In this document: positions 25,953 to 34,847 of the stretch, piece after piece
Position numbering within the stretch: the stretch's first letter is position 1
Layout of the letters: every line of letters begins with the position of its first letter
Source: Dokdonella sp.
GTDB taxonomy: Bacteria > Pseudomonadota > Gammaproteobacteria > Xanthomonadales > Rhodanobacteraceae
NCBI RefSeq assembly: GCF_017744955.1
Contig: NZ_JAGIAG010000002.1
Coordinates: 682,001 to 746,000, forward strand
DNA length: 64,000 bases
Reading direction: 5' to 3'
Notes under the pieces: model-generated
Told to the model about the DNA's origin: nothing
What the model saw: the letters and a program-made list of their open reading frames with translations, nothing else
Database searches by the model: none
Translations under genes and position numbers: made by a program

Positions 25953-26753
25953 CTAGAAGCGCAGGCGCGCATACGCGGCCGGCCCGTGCAGATGCAGATC
26001 CAGATCGGCGTCGTAGCGCGACGAGTCGCGTTCGAGGCGAATGCGCGTGACCGCGTATTCGAGGCCGACGCCGAGGTGGGTGAACGGAAACCATTCCACG
26101 CCGGCCGCCGCGTTCCAGGCGTGCCCGTTCAGCTTCCCGCCGTTCTTCTTCACACCCGATCCGTCGGCGTAGAAGCGCCAGCGGTCGCTCGGCGCGTAGC
26201 GCCAGCCGAACGTCAGCAGCGGCGCGACGGCGTCGGCGTCGTAGCGTTCGCCGACGCGCACGCGGGTGTCGTCGGCGGAAACCTCGGCCGAGACGCCGAC
26301 CTTCACGCGGTAGTAGGCCGCGCCGACGCCGAGGCCGAACACGCTGGGACCGTCGCCGAACCACCAGCGATAGGCGGCGCTGCCGAAGTCCAGGTCGAAG
26401 CGGCTGCGCAGCTGCGCGCCGACGTCGAAGCGGGCGTCGCCGATGTCGAAGGAACGCTGCAGAGCCTGCGAACGGCTGTGGCGGAACGAGAAGTAGTCGA
26501 ACTCCAGTCCCTGGTGGTCGCCGATCAGGAATTCGAGCCGCGCGCGGCCGAGCGTCTCGTTGCCGCTCTTCGGTTCGATGCTGGCGCGACCGAGGCCGTA
26601 ACGCTCGCTGGAAGCGCTCAACCGGATGTCGGCGTCGGCGTAGTAGCCGCCGAGCGAAAGGCCGATGCGGTCGATTGCGGGCGACGGCTCGGCCTGCGCG
26701 CTGGTGGCGACGAAAGTGAGGAGGAGAACCGCGCAGGGGCGGATCGGATTCAT
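25953..26753 (-). CDS. Outer-membrane beta-barrel protein
   Basis: A 266-residue exported protein with a signal peptide (MNPIRPCAVLLLTFVATSAQA) and alternating polar/hydrophobic strands with aromatic girdles (EFDYFSFRHSRSQ, AYRWWFGDGPSVFGLGVGAA, LLTFGWRYAPSDRWRFY). It ends with RLRF, the terminal Phe used for BAM-dependent insertion. Similar to small OmpW/OmpA-barrel type proteins; no enzymatic motif. Two ATGs are adjacent; I chose 26753 because GGAG is then six bases away, while 26756 leaves only three. The sigma-54 promoter at 26786-26801 gives a short leader of about 23 bases. Confidence 0.85.
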   Translation of the reverse strand: MNPIRPCAVLLLTFVATSAQAEPSPAIDRIGLSLGGYYADADIRLSASSERYGLGRASIEPKSGNETLGRARLEFLIGDHQGLEFDYFSFRHSRSQALQRSFDIGDARFDVGAQLRSRFDLDFGSAAYRWWFGDGPSVFGLGVGAAYYRVKVGVSAEVSADDTRVRVGERYDADAVAPLLTFGWRYAPSDRWRFYADGSGVKKNGGKLNGHAWNAAAGVEWFPFTHLGVGLEYAVTRIRLERDSSRYDADLDLHLHGPAAYARLRF

Positions 26754-26785
26754 CATGCACTCCGTGGAATCGACGAAGCGGCGGG

Positions 26786-26801
26786 TGCAACGGACATGCC
26801 A
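26786..26801 (-). promoter_or_regulatory. Sigma-54 promoter of the outer-membrane barrel gene
   Basis: Minus strand TGGCATG-TCCG-TTGCA: near-perfect -24 and perfect -12 box, ten bases between GG and GC. The transcript start is predicted at about 26776. Confidence 0.8.
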
Positions 26802-26855
26802 GTGCATCGTGCGGCAGCCAGGCGTATTCCTCCGCCGTGCGCAGCGCGGTCGGAT

Positions 26856-26870
26856 CGCGAAATTTTCGCG
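26856..26870. promoter_or_regulatory. Inverted repeat between two divergent sigma-54 promoters
   Basis: CGCGAAATTTTCGCG is a perfect 7+1+7 inverted repeat midway between the left-facing promoter at 26786-26801 and the right-facing one at 26956-26971. A related element, GCGGAAAGTTTTTCATC, follows at 26874-26890. Both fit a shared activator site serving both directions. Confidence 0.45.
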
Positions 26871-26955
26871 GCGGCGGAAAGTTTTTCATCGACGCGCGCG
26901 GCCGATCGACTGCCGCTGCGCGCGTGTCGCGCGGCATGTGCGCGGCGCGCAGCCG

Positions 26956-26971
26956 TGGCATGTGAATTGCT
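26956..26971 (+). promoter_or_regulatory. Sigma-54 promoter of the hemerythrin gene
   Basis: TGGCATG-TGAA-TTGCT with GG (26957-26958) and GC (26969-26970) ten bases apart. The predicted start near 26982 leaves a 32-base leader containing the ribosome site. Confidence 0.8.
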
Positions 26972-26973
26972 GA

Positions 26974-28053
<1,080 letters not shown>

Positions 28054-28054
28054 A

Positions 28055-28080
28055 GCGGCCGGAACGGGACTTCCGGCCGC
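28055..28080. terminator. Shared hairpin between convergent genes
   Basis: GCGGCCGGAA (28055-28064) and TTCCGGCCGC (28071-28080) form a perfect 10-bp stem with a six-base loop, exactly between the stops of the genes at 28053 and 28083. There is no T-run on either side, but position and symmetry suggest a bidirectional terminator. Confidence 0.6.
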
Positions 28081-28082
28081 AC

Positions 28083-28991
28083 TTACTTCCGTTCGGAGGC
28101 GTCCGCGTCGCGCGCAGCGGCGAGCCAGCGCACCGTCGGCTGCGACGGCCCGAGCAGGCGCACGCCGCTGTCCTCCAGGGCGAGCTGGATGCGACCGATC
28201 AGGTCGGACTTGACGCTACCCAGGTCCGTCGCCCTGGCCCAGATCTGCACCAGCAACAGCAGCCCGCGCTCGCCGAGGTCGCCGGCCAGGACCACCGGCG
28301 CCGGCTGTTCGAGGATGCGGCGGTCGCCGCCGATCGCTCCGCGCAGCGTGTCGAGCGCGCGGGTCACCTCGGTGTCCGGCGCGACCCACAGATTCAGGTC
28401 GACGCGCCGCGTCGGGCAGCGCGACACGTTGACGATCGGCTGCGCCGTGATCGAGCCGTTCGGCAGCGTGATCATGCGGTTGTCGGCGGCGCGCAGCACG
28501 GTCTGGAACAGGTGCACGCTCTCGATCGTGCCTTCCTGGCCGGCGGCGACGACGTATTCGCCGGCGCGGAACGGGCGCAGCACCATCAGCATCACGCCGG
28601 CGGCGAGCTGCGCCAGGGAATCCTTCAGCGCCAATCCGATCGCCAGGCCCGCCGCGCCCAGCGCGGCGAGGAAGGAACTGGTCGGAATGCCGGCCAGCTG
28701 CAGCGCGGCGATGGCGACCATGATCGCGCCCGCGGTGGACAGCGCGGTGGCGATGAAGTCGGCGAGCAGGCGGTCGATCCGGCGCAGCAGCAGGCGGCGC
28801 TCGAGCGCGCGCGCGGCGCGGCGGGCCAGTGCCACGCCGACGACGACCAGCAGCAGCGCGATCGCGATGCGCAGGCCGAAGTGGCCGAGTTCGTCGGTCC
28901 ACTTGTCCAGCAGCGTCGTCAATTCCACCACGGCGCCCCGCCGGGGGAAGATGACCGCTCGTCGGTGAGCGAGTCCGAGCGCCTCATGCAC
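28083..28991 (-). CDS. Small-conductance mechanosensitive channel (MscS family)
   Basis: A channel of up to 302 residues that releases solutes under osmotic downshock. It has three N-terminal membrane helices, the last being the pore helix region (LAALGAAGLAIGLALKDSLAQLAAGVMLMVLRPF, here spanning about residues 125-158). A beta domain follows with EYVVAAGQEGTIESV and MITLPNGSITAQPIVNVS, then an alpha/beta C-terminus. The start is uncertain: GTG at 28991 gives 302 residues but no ribosome site; GTG at 28928 gives 281 residues, closer to the family. It follows the DUF2383 gene and probably shares its sigma-54 promoter. Confidence 0.88.
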   Translation of the reverse strand: MHEALGLAHRRAVIFPRRGAVVELTTLLDKWTDELGHFGLRIAIALLLVVVGVALARRAARALERRLLLRRIDRLLADFIATALSTAGAIMVAIAALQLAGIPTSSFLAALGAAGLAIGLALKDSLAQLAAGVMLMVLRPFRAGEYVVAAGQEGTIESVHLFQTVLRAADNRMITLPNGSITAQPIVNVSRCPTRRVDLNLWVAPDTEVTRALDTLRGAIGGDRRILEQPAPVVLAGDLGERGLLLLVQIWARATDLGSVKSDLIGRIQLALEDSGVRLLGPSQPTVRWLAAARDADASERK

Positions 28992-29013
28992 GCAGCCGCG
29001 TCGCCGGCGCGGC

Positions 29014-29448
29014 TCATTTCGCGTCCACCTGGCGCTTCATCGCGCGCATGTGCTCGTGGGCGGAGACCGCGGCCGGATAGTGCTCCTCGAGCACGCGGCG
29101 CGCCTGCGGCTCGTCGATGGTGGAGAGGCAGCGCCGGAATTCCTCGATGACGCGATCCTCCGCCGCCTCCAGTTCGCGGATGTAGACGGCGTCCTTGTCG
29201 CTGGCGAGCAGCGTCAGCACGCGCGCGTAGCATTCGCGGATCTTGCCGCTCCAGGTGCCGTCCGGAGGACGGTCCGACGGCAGCAGCAGCTTCTCGATCG
29301 CGCGTACCGCCGCCCTCTTCTCCTCCGCCATGCGGGTGAACAACTGCCGGTGCTCGGCCTGCTCCGCGCGTTCGCCGGCTTCGCCGTAGAACATCACGCC
29401 GTCGCGGAGGACGCTGAGCAGATCGCGCAGATCGCTGGTGCTGGACAT
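29014..29448 (-). CDS. PA2169/DUF2383-family four-helix bundle protein
   Basis: A 144-residue soluble helical bundle of the DUF2383 family: DLRDLLSVLRDGVMFYGEAG, HRQLFTRMAEEKRAAVRAIE and ELEAAEDRVIEEFRRCLS. Glu and His residues at helix positions suggest a ferritin-like metal site, which is typical of the fold though not proven for the family. The start is ATG at 29448, with GGAG upstream. The predicted transcript start of its sigma-54 promoter (about 29476) gives a 28-base leader. The family name comes from a Pseudomonas aeruginosa gene in a stress cluster that also holds Ku and LigD, a content shared with this window. Confidence 0.88.
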   Translation of the reverse strand: MSSTSDLRDLLSVLRDGVMFYGEAGERAEQAEHRQLFTRMAEEKRAAVRAIEKLLLPSDRPPDGTWSGKIRECYARVLTLLASDKDAVYIRELEAAEDRVIEEFRRCLSTIDEPQARRVLEEHYPAAVSAHEHMRAMKRQVDAK

Positions 29449-29486
29449 GGGAGGCTCTCCATGGGCTGTCTCGACGCGGTGAGTTC

Positions 29487-29502
29487 AGCAACATGCATGC
29501 CA
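29487..29502 (-). promoter_or_regulatory. Sigma-54 promoter of the DUF2383-mscS transcript
   Basis: Minus strand TGGCATG-CATG-TTGCT, GG and GC ten bases apart (complement of 29500-29501 and 29488-29489). It is back to back with the right-facing promoter at 29529; the two -24 boxes are only 28 bp apart. Confidence 0.8.
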
Positions 29503-29528
29503 CGCGCCGCGCACGACGCGATCCACCG

Positions 29529-29544
29529 TGGCACGCCGCTTGCT
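29529..29544 (+). promoter_or_regulatory. Sigma-54 promoter of the gene at 29599
   Basis: TGGCACG-CCGC-TTGCT, a full match to the consensus TGGCACG-N4-TTGCW, GG at 29530-29531 and GC at 29542-29543. The transcript start is predicted near 29555, 44 bp before the ATG. Confidence 0.82.
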
Positions 29545-29598
29545 GCCGCGATGCACGGCGCCACGTGCGCGCCGCCTCTTCATCGACCGGGTCGTCCC

Positions 29599-29883
29599 AT
29601 GAGCATTCTCGTTCCGAACCGCCGAGCGGTACGCGCATCGGGCGCCGCTCGCCATGAGCGATCCGCGCGCACGCTGGTCGTCGACAGCTACGCCGCCGCG
29701 GCGGAGCTGGTCACCGGGCTCGTCGGCGACGGCGTGCATTTCACCTGCGCCGCGCTGCCCGCCGGCGGCTGGATCTTTTCGGTGCCGGCCGCCGAGCCGG
29801 AGGCGCTCGACGCGTTGCTGATGTTGGCCAACCGCGCCGCGCCGCGTTCGCGTAGCGCGTCCATTGCAATGGTGTCGCGCTAG
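29599..29883 (+). CDS. Hypothetical 94-residue protein under a sigma-54 promoter
   Basis: No family recognised. After a basic N-terminus (MSILVPNRRAVRASGAARHE) the chain reads TLVVDSYAAAAELVTGLVGD and GWIFSVPAAEPEALDALLML, an alpha/beta pattern similar in style to the 95-residue protein at 18011. The ATG at 29599 has only a weak ribosome site (GGGTC). Support for the gene is mainly its position behind the best sigma-54 promoter of the window and its high third-position GC. Its stop overlaps the end of the convergent antiporter gene. Confidence 0.65.
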   Translation: MSILVPNRRAVRASGAARHERSARTLVVDSYAAAAELVTGLVGDGVHFTCAALPAGGWIFSVPAAEPEALDALLMLANRAAPRSRSASIAMVSR

Positions 29884-31244
29884 CGTTCCCGGCCGGGCTC
29901 CGCCGCGCAGAGCGGTTCGGCGCGACGACGCATGTCGCGTCGATAGCGTTTCAGCAAGGGTTGCGCGGTCACGCCGTGCACGCAGACGCTGACCGCGATG
30001 ACGGTGGCGACCAGCGCCGACATCGTCCGTGCCGCCTCGCCGCCGAGGCCGTGGCCGAGCGCGAACGCGAGGTAGTACACGCTGCCGATGCCGCGGATGC
30101 CGAGCCAGCCGATCAGCGCGCGCTGGCGCGCCGAAGTCGCCGTGCCGAGCAGGCTCAGCCAGACCGAGAGCGGCCGCACCAGTACGAAGAAGATCGCGGC
30201 GAACAGCACGCCGTCCGTGCTCCAGTTCGCGGCGATGACGACCCCGACCAGGATCATCAGCGAGGCTTCGAGCAGCCGTTCGAGCGTGTCGCCGAAATTC
30301 AGCGCCTCGGCGACGACGACGCCGGCGGCCACCGCCGGTTCGTCGAGGTCGTTCTCGGTGACGCGGTTCGGATTGACCAGTTCGTCCGCCGGCGGCGGCA
30401 GCGGCGCGCGCGGCTGCGCCTGCGGCAGCGGCGAGCGCCGGCTGACGGTGAGTTCGGCGCGACGCAGGCCGAGGCCGGCGGCGAACACGGCGACGAAGCC
30501 GAGCGCGTGCAGCATCTCGGCGCCGGCGTAGGCGAGCGTCATCAGCGCCAGCGCGAGGAAGTCGCTCGGCGCGGTGGCGTCGCCGAAGCGGCTGTGCAGG
30601 CGGATGACGAGCAGTCCGGTGCCGCGCCCGAGCAGGAAGCCGATCGCGAAGCCGGCGGGAATCGCCCACAGGTAACCGAGTGCCCACGCGTCCAGGTGCG
30701 CCGTTCCGCCGGCGAGCAGCAGCAGGCCGAGCGTGACGAACGGGAACGCCATGCCGTCGTTGAGGCCGGCTTCGCCGGACAACAGATAGCGCACCGGATC
30801 GCGGTCGCTGGCGGCGTCGACGGTGACCATGCCGGCGAGCACCGGATCGGTCGGCGCGACGATCGCCGCGAGCAGCAGGCTCGACGGCCACGACAGGCCG
30901 AGCAGCAGATGCGCGACCGCCGCGGCGCCGGCGATCGAAAGCAGCATCGCCAGCGTCGCCAGGCGGTAGCTGCTGCGCCAGCATGGATGCAGCAGCGGCA
31001 GGCGCAGCTTCAGTCCGCCGAAGAACAGCGAGGCGACGACGGCGAGTTCGGTGATGCGTTCGACCCAGCGTGCGTGCGCGAGCAGATCGAGGTCGAGCCA
31101 GTGCATGCCGAGCGGACCGACACCGAGCCCGACCAGCAGATACACCTGCGACGAGGCGATCGGCAGGCGCTGCAGCAGGCCCGAGATCATCGCCATCAGC
31201 ATCAGCAGCACGCCGACCGCCAGCGTCCACTGCAGGAAGTTCAT
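29880..31244 (-). CDS. CPA1-type cation:proton antiporter
   Basis: A 454-residue polytopic inner-membrane protein with about 12 helices. Family signatures include GLGVGPLGMHWLDLD in the first half, AAIVAPTDPVLAGMVTVDAA, and the ion-binding SGEAGLNDGMAFPFVTLGLL, where the two Asp residues (TDP and ND) are those needed for exchange in CPA antiporters. It probably exchanges sodium or potassium for protons and so protects against salt or pH stress. The start is ATG at 31244. A left-facing sigma-54 promoter (31359-31374) lies about 115 bp upstream. Confidence 0.9.
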   Translation of the reverse strand: MNFLQWTLAVGVLLMLMAMISGLLQRLPIASSQVYLLVGLGVGPLGMHWLDLDLLAHARWVERITELAVVASLFFGGLKLRLPLLHPCWRSSYRLATLAMLLSIAGAAAVAHLLLGLSWPSSLLLAAIVAPTDPVLAGMVTVDAASDRDPVRYLLSGEAGLNDGMAFPFVTLGLLLLAGGTAHLDAWALGYLWAIPAGFAIGFLLGRGTGLLVIRLHSRFGDATAPSDFLALALMTLAYAGAEMLHALGFVAVFAAGLGLRRAELTVSRRSPLPQAQPRAPLPPPADELVNPNRVTENDLDEPAVAAGVVVAEALNFGDTLERLLEASLMILVGVVIAANWSTDGVLFAAIFFVLVRPLSVWLSLLGTATSARQRALIGWLGIRGIGSVYYLAFALGHGLGGEAARTMSALVATVIAVSVCVHGVTAQPLLKRYRRDMRRRAEPLCAAEPGRER

Positions 31245-31358
31245 GGCGCGCCGGCTCCGTCCGCGCCGGCGCGCCGGCTCCTGTCCGGACGGCGAGACGG
31301 TCGGGTGGGCGGGATCGTGCGCATGCGTCGTCGTGAATGGCGGTGTCGACGACGACTT

Positions 31359-31374
31359 CGCAACAGGCATGCCA
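31359..31374 (-). promoter_or_regulatory. Sigma-54 promoter of the antiporter gene
   Basis: Minus strand TGGCATG-CCTG-TTGCG, with GG and GC ten bases apart. The transcript start is predicted at about 31348, giving a 104-base leader before ATG 31244. Confidence 0.72.
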
Positions 31375-31395
31375 GCATGCGCCGGCGCGCGGCGA

Positions 31396-31411
31396 TGGCC
31401 TCGAACGTGCA
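31396..31411 (+). promoter_or_regulatory. Possible sigma-54 promoter of the KTSC gene (weak)
   Basis: TGGCCTC-GAAC-GTGCA keeps the GG-N10-GC spacing but deviates in the -24 box. It would be back to back with the antiporter promoter, as at 29487/29529. Confidence 0.35.
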
Positions 31412-31466
31412 GGAACCGCATGAATACGGCGCCCGTGAAAAAGGTGCGCGCATCCGGGAGACGACG

Positions 31467-31742
31467 ATGAAACGGCAGCGCGTCGCTTCCTCCAGCATCG
31501 CCGAGATCGGCTACGCCGCCGGCGAACGCATGCTGGAAGTGCTGTTCCGCAACGGCGGACTCTACCGCTACTTCCAAGTGCCGCCGCCGGTGCATCGCGC
31601 GCTGCTGCGCGCCGACTCGATCGGTCGCTACATGAATCGCCGGATTCGCAACCGCTATCGCTACGAGCGCCTGCCGGCGCCGGGTGCACACCGTTCACGC
31701 GCGGTTTCGAGCCGGTTGCCGAAGGAGCGGTTCCTTCGCTGA
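31467..31742 (+). CDS. KTSC-domain protein
   Basis: A 91-residue protein whose centre (SSSIAEIGYAAGERMLEVLF then NGGLYRYFQVPPPVHRALLR) is a KTSC domain, a small beta-rich module named after conserved residues and found alone or attached to lysyl-tRNA synthetases; it may bind RNA or protein. A basic tail follows (RRIRNRYRYERLPAPG). The start is ATG at 31467, with GGGAG upstream. It is divergent from the antiporter gene. Confidence 0.82.
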   Translation: MKRQRVASSSIAEIGYAAGERMLEVLFRNGGLYRYFQVPPPVHRALLRADSIGRYMNRRIRNRYRYERLPAPGAHRSRAVSSRLPKERFLR

Positions 31743-31825
31743 GCGGCGCGTAATTTTCTCGCGGCGTGCGCAAAAGTTTCGCTGCCGCCGCGGTCGCGCG
31801 CATGGGTTTGCCCGGCTGCCGACGT

Positions 31826-31841
31826 TGGTGCGCTTTCTGCA
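31826..31841 (+). promoter_or_regulatory. Possible sigma-54 promoter of the BON-csbD-egt transcript
   Basis: TGGTGCG-CTTT-CTGCA has exact GG-N10-GC spacing (31827-31828, 31839-31840) with TG in place of CA in the -24 box. AT-rich repeats resembling the candidate activator site (GCGCAAAAGTTTCGC, about 31767-31781) lie upstream. Confidence 0.4.
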
Positions 31842-31881
31842 TTGCCCGGACCGTCGTTCCGACATCCACAGGAGGCCACCC

Positions 31882-32250
31882 ATGAAGACCACCCACCGCT
31901 TCGCGGCATCGTTCGCGTTCTGCGGTCTGCTCACGATCGCCGCTGCCGCCGCGCCGGTCGTCGCGCTCGCCGCCGACGAACACGCCGACGACCAGAAGTC
32001 CGATCAGCCGGTGAGCGACACCTGGATCACGACCAAGGTGAAGTCGCAGCTCGCCACGACGGACGGCGTCAAGAGCATGGACATCAGCGTCAAGACCGTG
32101 AACGGCGTGGTCATGCTCAGCGGCACGCAGCCGGACCAGACGGCGATCAAGAACGCCGTCGCGGCGGCCCAGCAGATCAAGGGCGTGAAGAGCGTCGACG
32201 CCTCGGCATTGACCGTTCACAAGGACATGGACGGAGGCCGCCCGCAATGA
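31882..32250 (+). CDS. BON-domain periplasmic protein (OsmY-like)
   Basis: A 122-residue exported protein: a signal peptide ending near ALAADEHADD and one BON domain with DTWITTKVKSQLATTDGVKS, DISVKTVNGVVMLSG and AAAQQIKGVKSVDASALTVH. BON proteins such as OsmY bind to or shield membranes under osmotic stress. The start is ATG at 31882 with a full AGGAGG. Its stop overlaps the csbD-like start by four bases (ATGA), so the two are translationally coupled. Confidence 0.9.
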   Translation: MKTTHRFAASFAFCGLLTIAAAAAPVVALAADEHADDQKSDQPVSDTWITTKVKSQLATTDGVKSMDISVKTVNGVVMLSGTQPDQTAIKNAVAAAQQIKGVKSVDASALTVHKDMDGGRPQ

Positions 32251-32444
32251 ACAAGGATCGCATTCAAGGCCAGTGGAAGCAGCTGATGGGCAGCCTGAAG
32301 GAGAAATGGGGCAAGCTGACCGACGACGACCTGAGCGTCGCCGACGGCAACAGCGAATACCTCGTCGGCAAGATCCAGGAGCGCTACGGCATCGCCAAGG
32401 ACGAAGCCGAGCGGCAGGTGCGCGAATTCGACCGCACCTTGTAA
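32247..32444 (+). CDS. CsbD-family general stress protein
   Basis: A 65-residue hydrophilic protein with the CsbD signature MNKDRIQGQWKQLMGSLKEK, then WGKLTDDDLSVADGNSEYLV and GIAKDEAERQVREF. CsbD-like proteins are induced by general stress in many bacteria; the biochemical role is unknown. ATG overlaps the stop of the BON gene. The egtB-like gene follows 25 bp later. Confidence 0.93.
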   Translation: MNKDRIQGQWKQLMGSLKEKWGKLTDDDLSVADGNSEYLVGKIQERYGIAKDEAERQVREFDRTL

Positions 32445-32469
32445 TCCGCCGATCGGGAACGCCGCGCCG

Positions 32470-33864
32470 ATGCGCCGCGAGGCGGCCGGCGCGGCGCTCG
32501 ATCGTGCCGTGCATGCCGCGCCGACGATGACCCGCCCGCCCGCATTCGCCCGCGCCGCTGCCGCTGCCGCTCCGCCCTGCCCCGCGCTGGCGCGGCTCGA
32601 GCACGCGCGGCGGCTCACCGATGCCCTGCTCGACCGCGTCCGGCCCGATCGCCTGTACGAGCGGCCGATCGCCGAGCGGCACCGCTTCGTCTTCTACCTC
32701 GGCCATCTCGACGCGTTCGACCGGAATCTCCTCGCCGCGGCGCTGGACGAGCCTCGCTCGCATGCGTTCGACACGCTGTTCGCCTCCGGCATCGACCCGC
32801 TCGACGGCGCGCTGCCCGAGGAGGCGCCGGCCGCGTGGCCCGACGTGCGCGAGATCGACGACTACATCGCCTCCACGCGTCGCCGGCTCGACACTTCGCT
32901 GCCGCGCGTGCTGGCGAGCGAGCGCATGGGCGGCGGCGCGGCTCCGCTCGCCTTCGTGCTCGACGCGGCGATCGAACACCGCCTGATGCACGCGGAGACG
33001 CTGGCGTATCTGCTGCATCGCTCGCGTGCGCGCCGACCGCTTCGCCGCGGACTGCCGGCGCGCGAACTCGCGGCGGAGTTCGTGCGCATCCCGGCCGGAA
33101 CCGCGACTCTCGGCCGACGCCGCGACGACTGGCGCACGTTCGGCTGGGACAACGAATACGGCGAGCAGCCGGTCGAGGTCGAGCAATTCCAGATCGCGCG
33201 ACGCATGGTCAGCAACGGCGAATTCCGGCGCTTCGTCGACGCCGGCGGCTACGAGGACCCGGCGCACTGGTCGCCGGCCGACTGGCGCTGGCGCATCGAG
33301 CACGACGTCGCGCACCCGCCGTTCTGGGAGCGCGCGGCGGACCGCTGGTGCGTGAGCAGCGTGTCGGAACGACTGCCGCTGCCGCTCGACTGGCCGGTCT
33401 ACGTCAGCCACGCCGAAGCCGCCGCCTACGCACGCTGGGCCGGTGCGGGGCTGCCGACCGAAGCGCAGTGGCACCGCGCCGCCTACGGCACGCCGCAAGG
33501 CGCCGAACGCGCGTATCCGTGGGGCACCGAGGCACCGGCGGCGCGCCACGGCAACTTCGATTTCCACGACGAGCGCCCGCACGCGGTCGACGCGCATCCC
33601 GACGGCGCCAGCGCGTTCGGTGTCGAAGGCCTGCTCGGCAACGGCTGGGAATGGACGGCGACACCGTTCGCGCCGCTGCCGGGATTCGAACCGTTCGCGT
33701 TCTACGCGGGCTACTCGGCGGATTTCTTCGACGGCCGCCACTACGTGCTCAAGGGCGGCGCGCCGTTCACTGCGGCCTGCCTGCTGCGGCGCTCGTTCCG
33801 CAACTGGTTCCAGCCGCACTACCCGCACGTGCACGCCGGCTTTCGCTGCGCGAGGAATGGATGA
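32470..33864 (+). CDS. egtB: EgtB-type iron-dependent sulfoxide synthase (ergothioneine-like biosynthesis)
   Basis: A 464-residue non-heme iron enzyme joining a thiol to trimethylhistidine. The N-terminal DinB-like half has the iron ligands: a His in FYLGHLDAFD and the HX3HXE motif in IEHRLMHAETL. The C-terminal half is an FGE-sulfatase-type domain with VRIPAGTATLGRRRDDWRTF, GWDNEYGEQPV and GNGWEWTATPFAPLPG, ending FRNWFQPHYPHVHAGFRCAR. The start may be ATG 32470 or 32527; neither has a good ribosome site. The stop overlaps the egtD start (ATGA). The cysteine or gamma-glutamylcysteine preference cannot be read here, and no EgtC or EgtE is nearby, as in two-gene egtBD operons elsewhere. Confidence 0.87.
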   Translation: MRREAAGAALDRAVHAAPTMTRPPAFARAAAAAAPPCPALARLEHARRLTDALLDRVRPDRLYERPIAERHRFVFYLGHLDAFDRNLLAAALDEPRSHAFDTLFASGIDPLDGALPEEAPAAWPDVREIDDYIASTRRRLDTSLPRVLASERMGGGAAPLAFVLDAAIEHRLMHAETLAYLLHRSRARRPLRRGLPARELAAEFVRIPAGTATLGRRRDDWRTFGWDNEYGEQPVEVEQFQIARRMVSNGEFRRFVDAGGYEDPAHWSPADWRWRIEHDVAHPPFWERAADRWCVSSVSERLPLPLDWPVYVSHAEAAAYARWAGAGLPTEAQWHRAAYGTPQGAERAYPWGTEAPAARHGNFDFHDERPHAVDAHPDGASAFGVEGLLGNGWEWTATPFAPLPGFEPFAFYAGYSADFFDGRHYVLKGGAPFTAACLLRRSFRNWFQPHYPHVHAGFRCARNG

Positions 33865-34841
33865 ACGCCTGCTGCCTCGAAGCCGCATCGGCACAACATG
33901 TCGCCCTCGAACGCTTCGCAGCGGACGTGCGTGCGGGACTCGCTGGCCCTGGACAAAAATCGCTGCCGCCGTCGTATCTGTACGACGCGCTCGGCTCGAG
34001 CTTGTTCGAGGCGATCACGTGCCTGCCCGAATACGGCGTCTGGCGCGCCGAGCGGCGCGTGCTGGAGCGCTGCGCCGACGACGTCGCGGCGCTCTGCGCG
34101 GCGGACACGATCGTCGAGTTCGGCAGCGGCAGCGCCACCAAGACGCGGCTGGTGCTCGAAGCGCTGCTGCGCCGGCGCCGGCTCGCGTACGTCGCGATCG
34201 ACGTGTCCGCCGGTGCGCTTGCAGCCAGCCGCTCGACGCTGCGCGATCTCGACGGATTGTCGGCGCGATTCGTCGAGGCCGACTACCTGCCGGGATTCGA
34301 GCGCGCCGTCGCCGCGCGCGGCGCGGGAGAGCGCTTTCTGGTGCTGTTCCTCGGCGGCTCGCTGGGCAATTTCGCTGCGGTCGAAGCGCTGCGCTGGCTG
34401 CGCTGCGTGCGGCGCGGCCTGCGGCCGGGCGACGCGCTGCTGCTCGGCGCCGATCTGGACAAGCCGGCGCAGCAGCTGCTGCCGGCGTACGCGGATCCGC
34501 TCGGCGTGACCGCGGCGTTCAATCTGAATCTGCTCGTGCGCATGAACCGCGAGCTCGGCGCGGATTTCGATCTCTCGCGTTTCCGCCACCGCGCGCGATT
34601 CGATCCGCGCACGCGCGACGTCGAGATGCACGTCGAATCGACCTGCGCGCAGCGCGTCCGCTTCGCGCGCCTAGACCTGTCGGTGTCCTTCGCCGCCGGC
34701 GAGACCATCCACACCGAAAGCAGCCACAAGTACCACGTGGAGGAAGTCGACGACCTCGCCGGCGCGGCCGGATTCCGCTGCGTGCAGGGATGGCGCGATC
34801 GCGAATGGCCGTTCCTCCTCGCGCTGTACTCGGCGGCGTAA
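33861..34841 (+). CDS. egtD: L-histidine N-alpha-methyltransferase (EgtD)
   Basis: A 326-residue SAM-dependent enzyme that makes trimethylhistidine (hercynine), the first step to ergothioneine. Seen: PPSYLYDALGSSLFEAITCLPEYGVWRAE at about 36-64 (here the SLFEAIT and LPEY motifs), the SAM site IVEFGSGSATKTRLVLEALL, AIDVSAGALAAS, LFLGGSLGNF and ETIHTESSHKYHVEEVD, all typical of the family. The start ATG overlaps the egtB stop. It is the last gene of the BON-csbD-egtB-egtD series and ends 6 bp before the stop of the convergent RES gene. Confidence 0.92.
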   Translation: MNACCLEAASAQHVALERFAADVRAGLAGPGQKSLPPSYLYDALGSSLFEAITCLPEYGVWRAERRVLERCADDVAALCAADTIVEFGSGSATKTRLVLEALLRRRRLAYVAIDVSAGALAASRSTLRDLDGLSARFVEADYLPGFERAVAARGAGERFLVLFLGGSLGNFAAVEALRWLRCVRRGLRPGDALLLGADLDKPAQQLLPAYADPLGVTAAFNLNLLVRMNRELGADFDLSRFRHRARFDPRTRDVEMHVESTCAQRVRFARLDLSVSFAAGETIHTESSHKYHVEEVDDLAGAAGFRCVQGWRDREWPFLLALYSAA

Positions 34842-34847
34842 GCGCGC

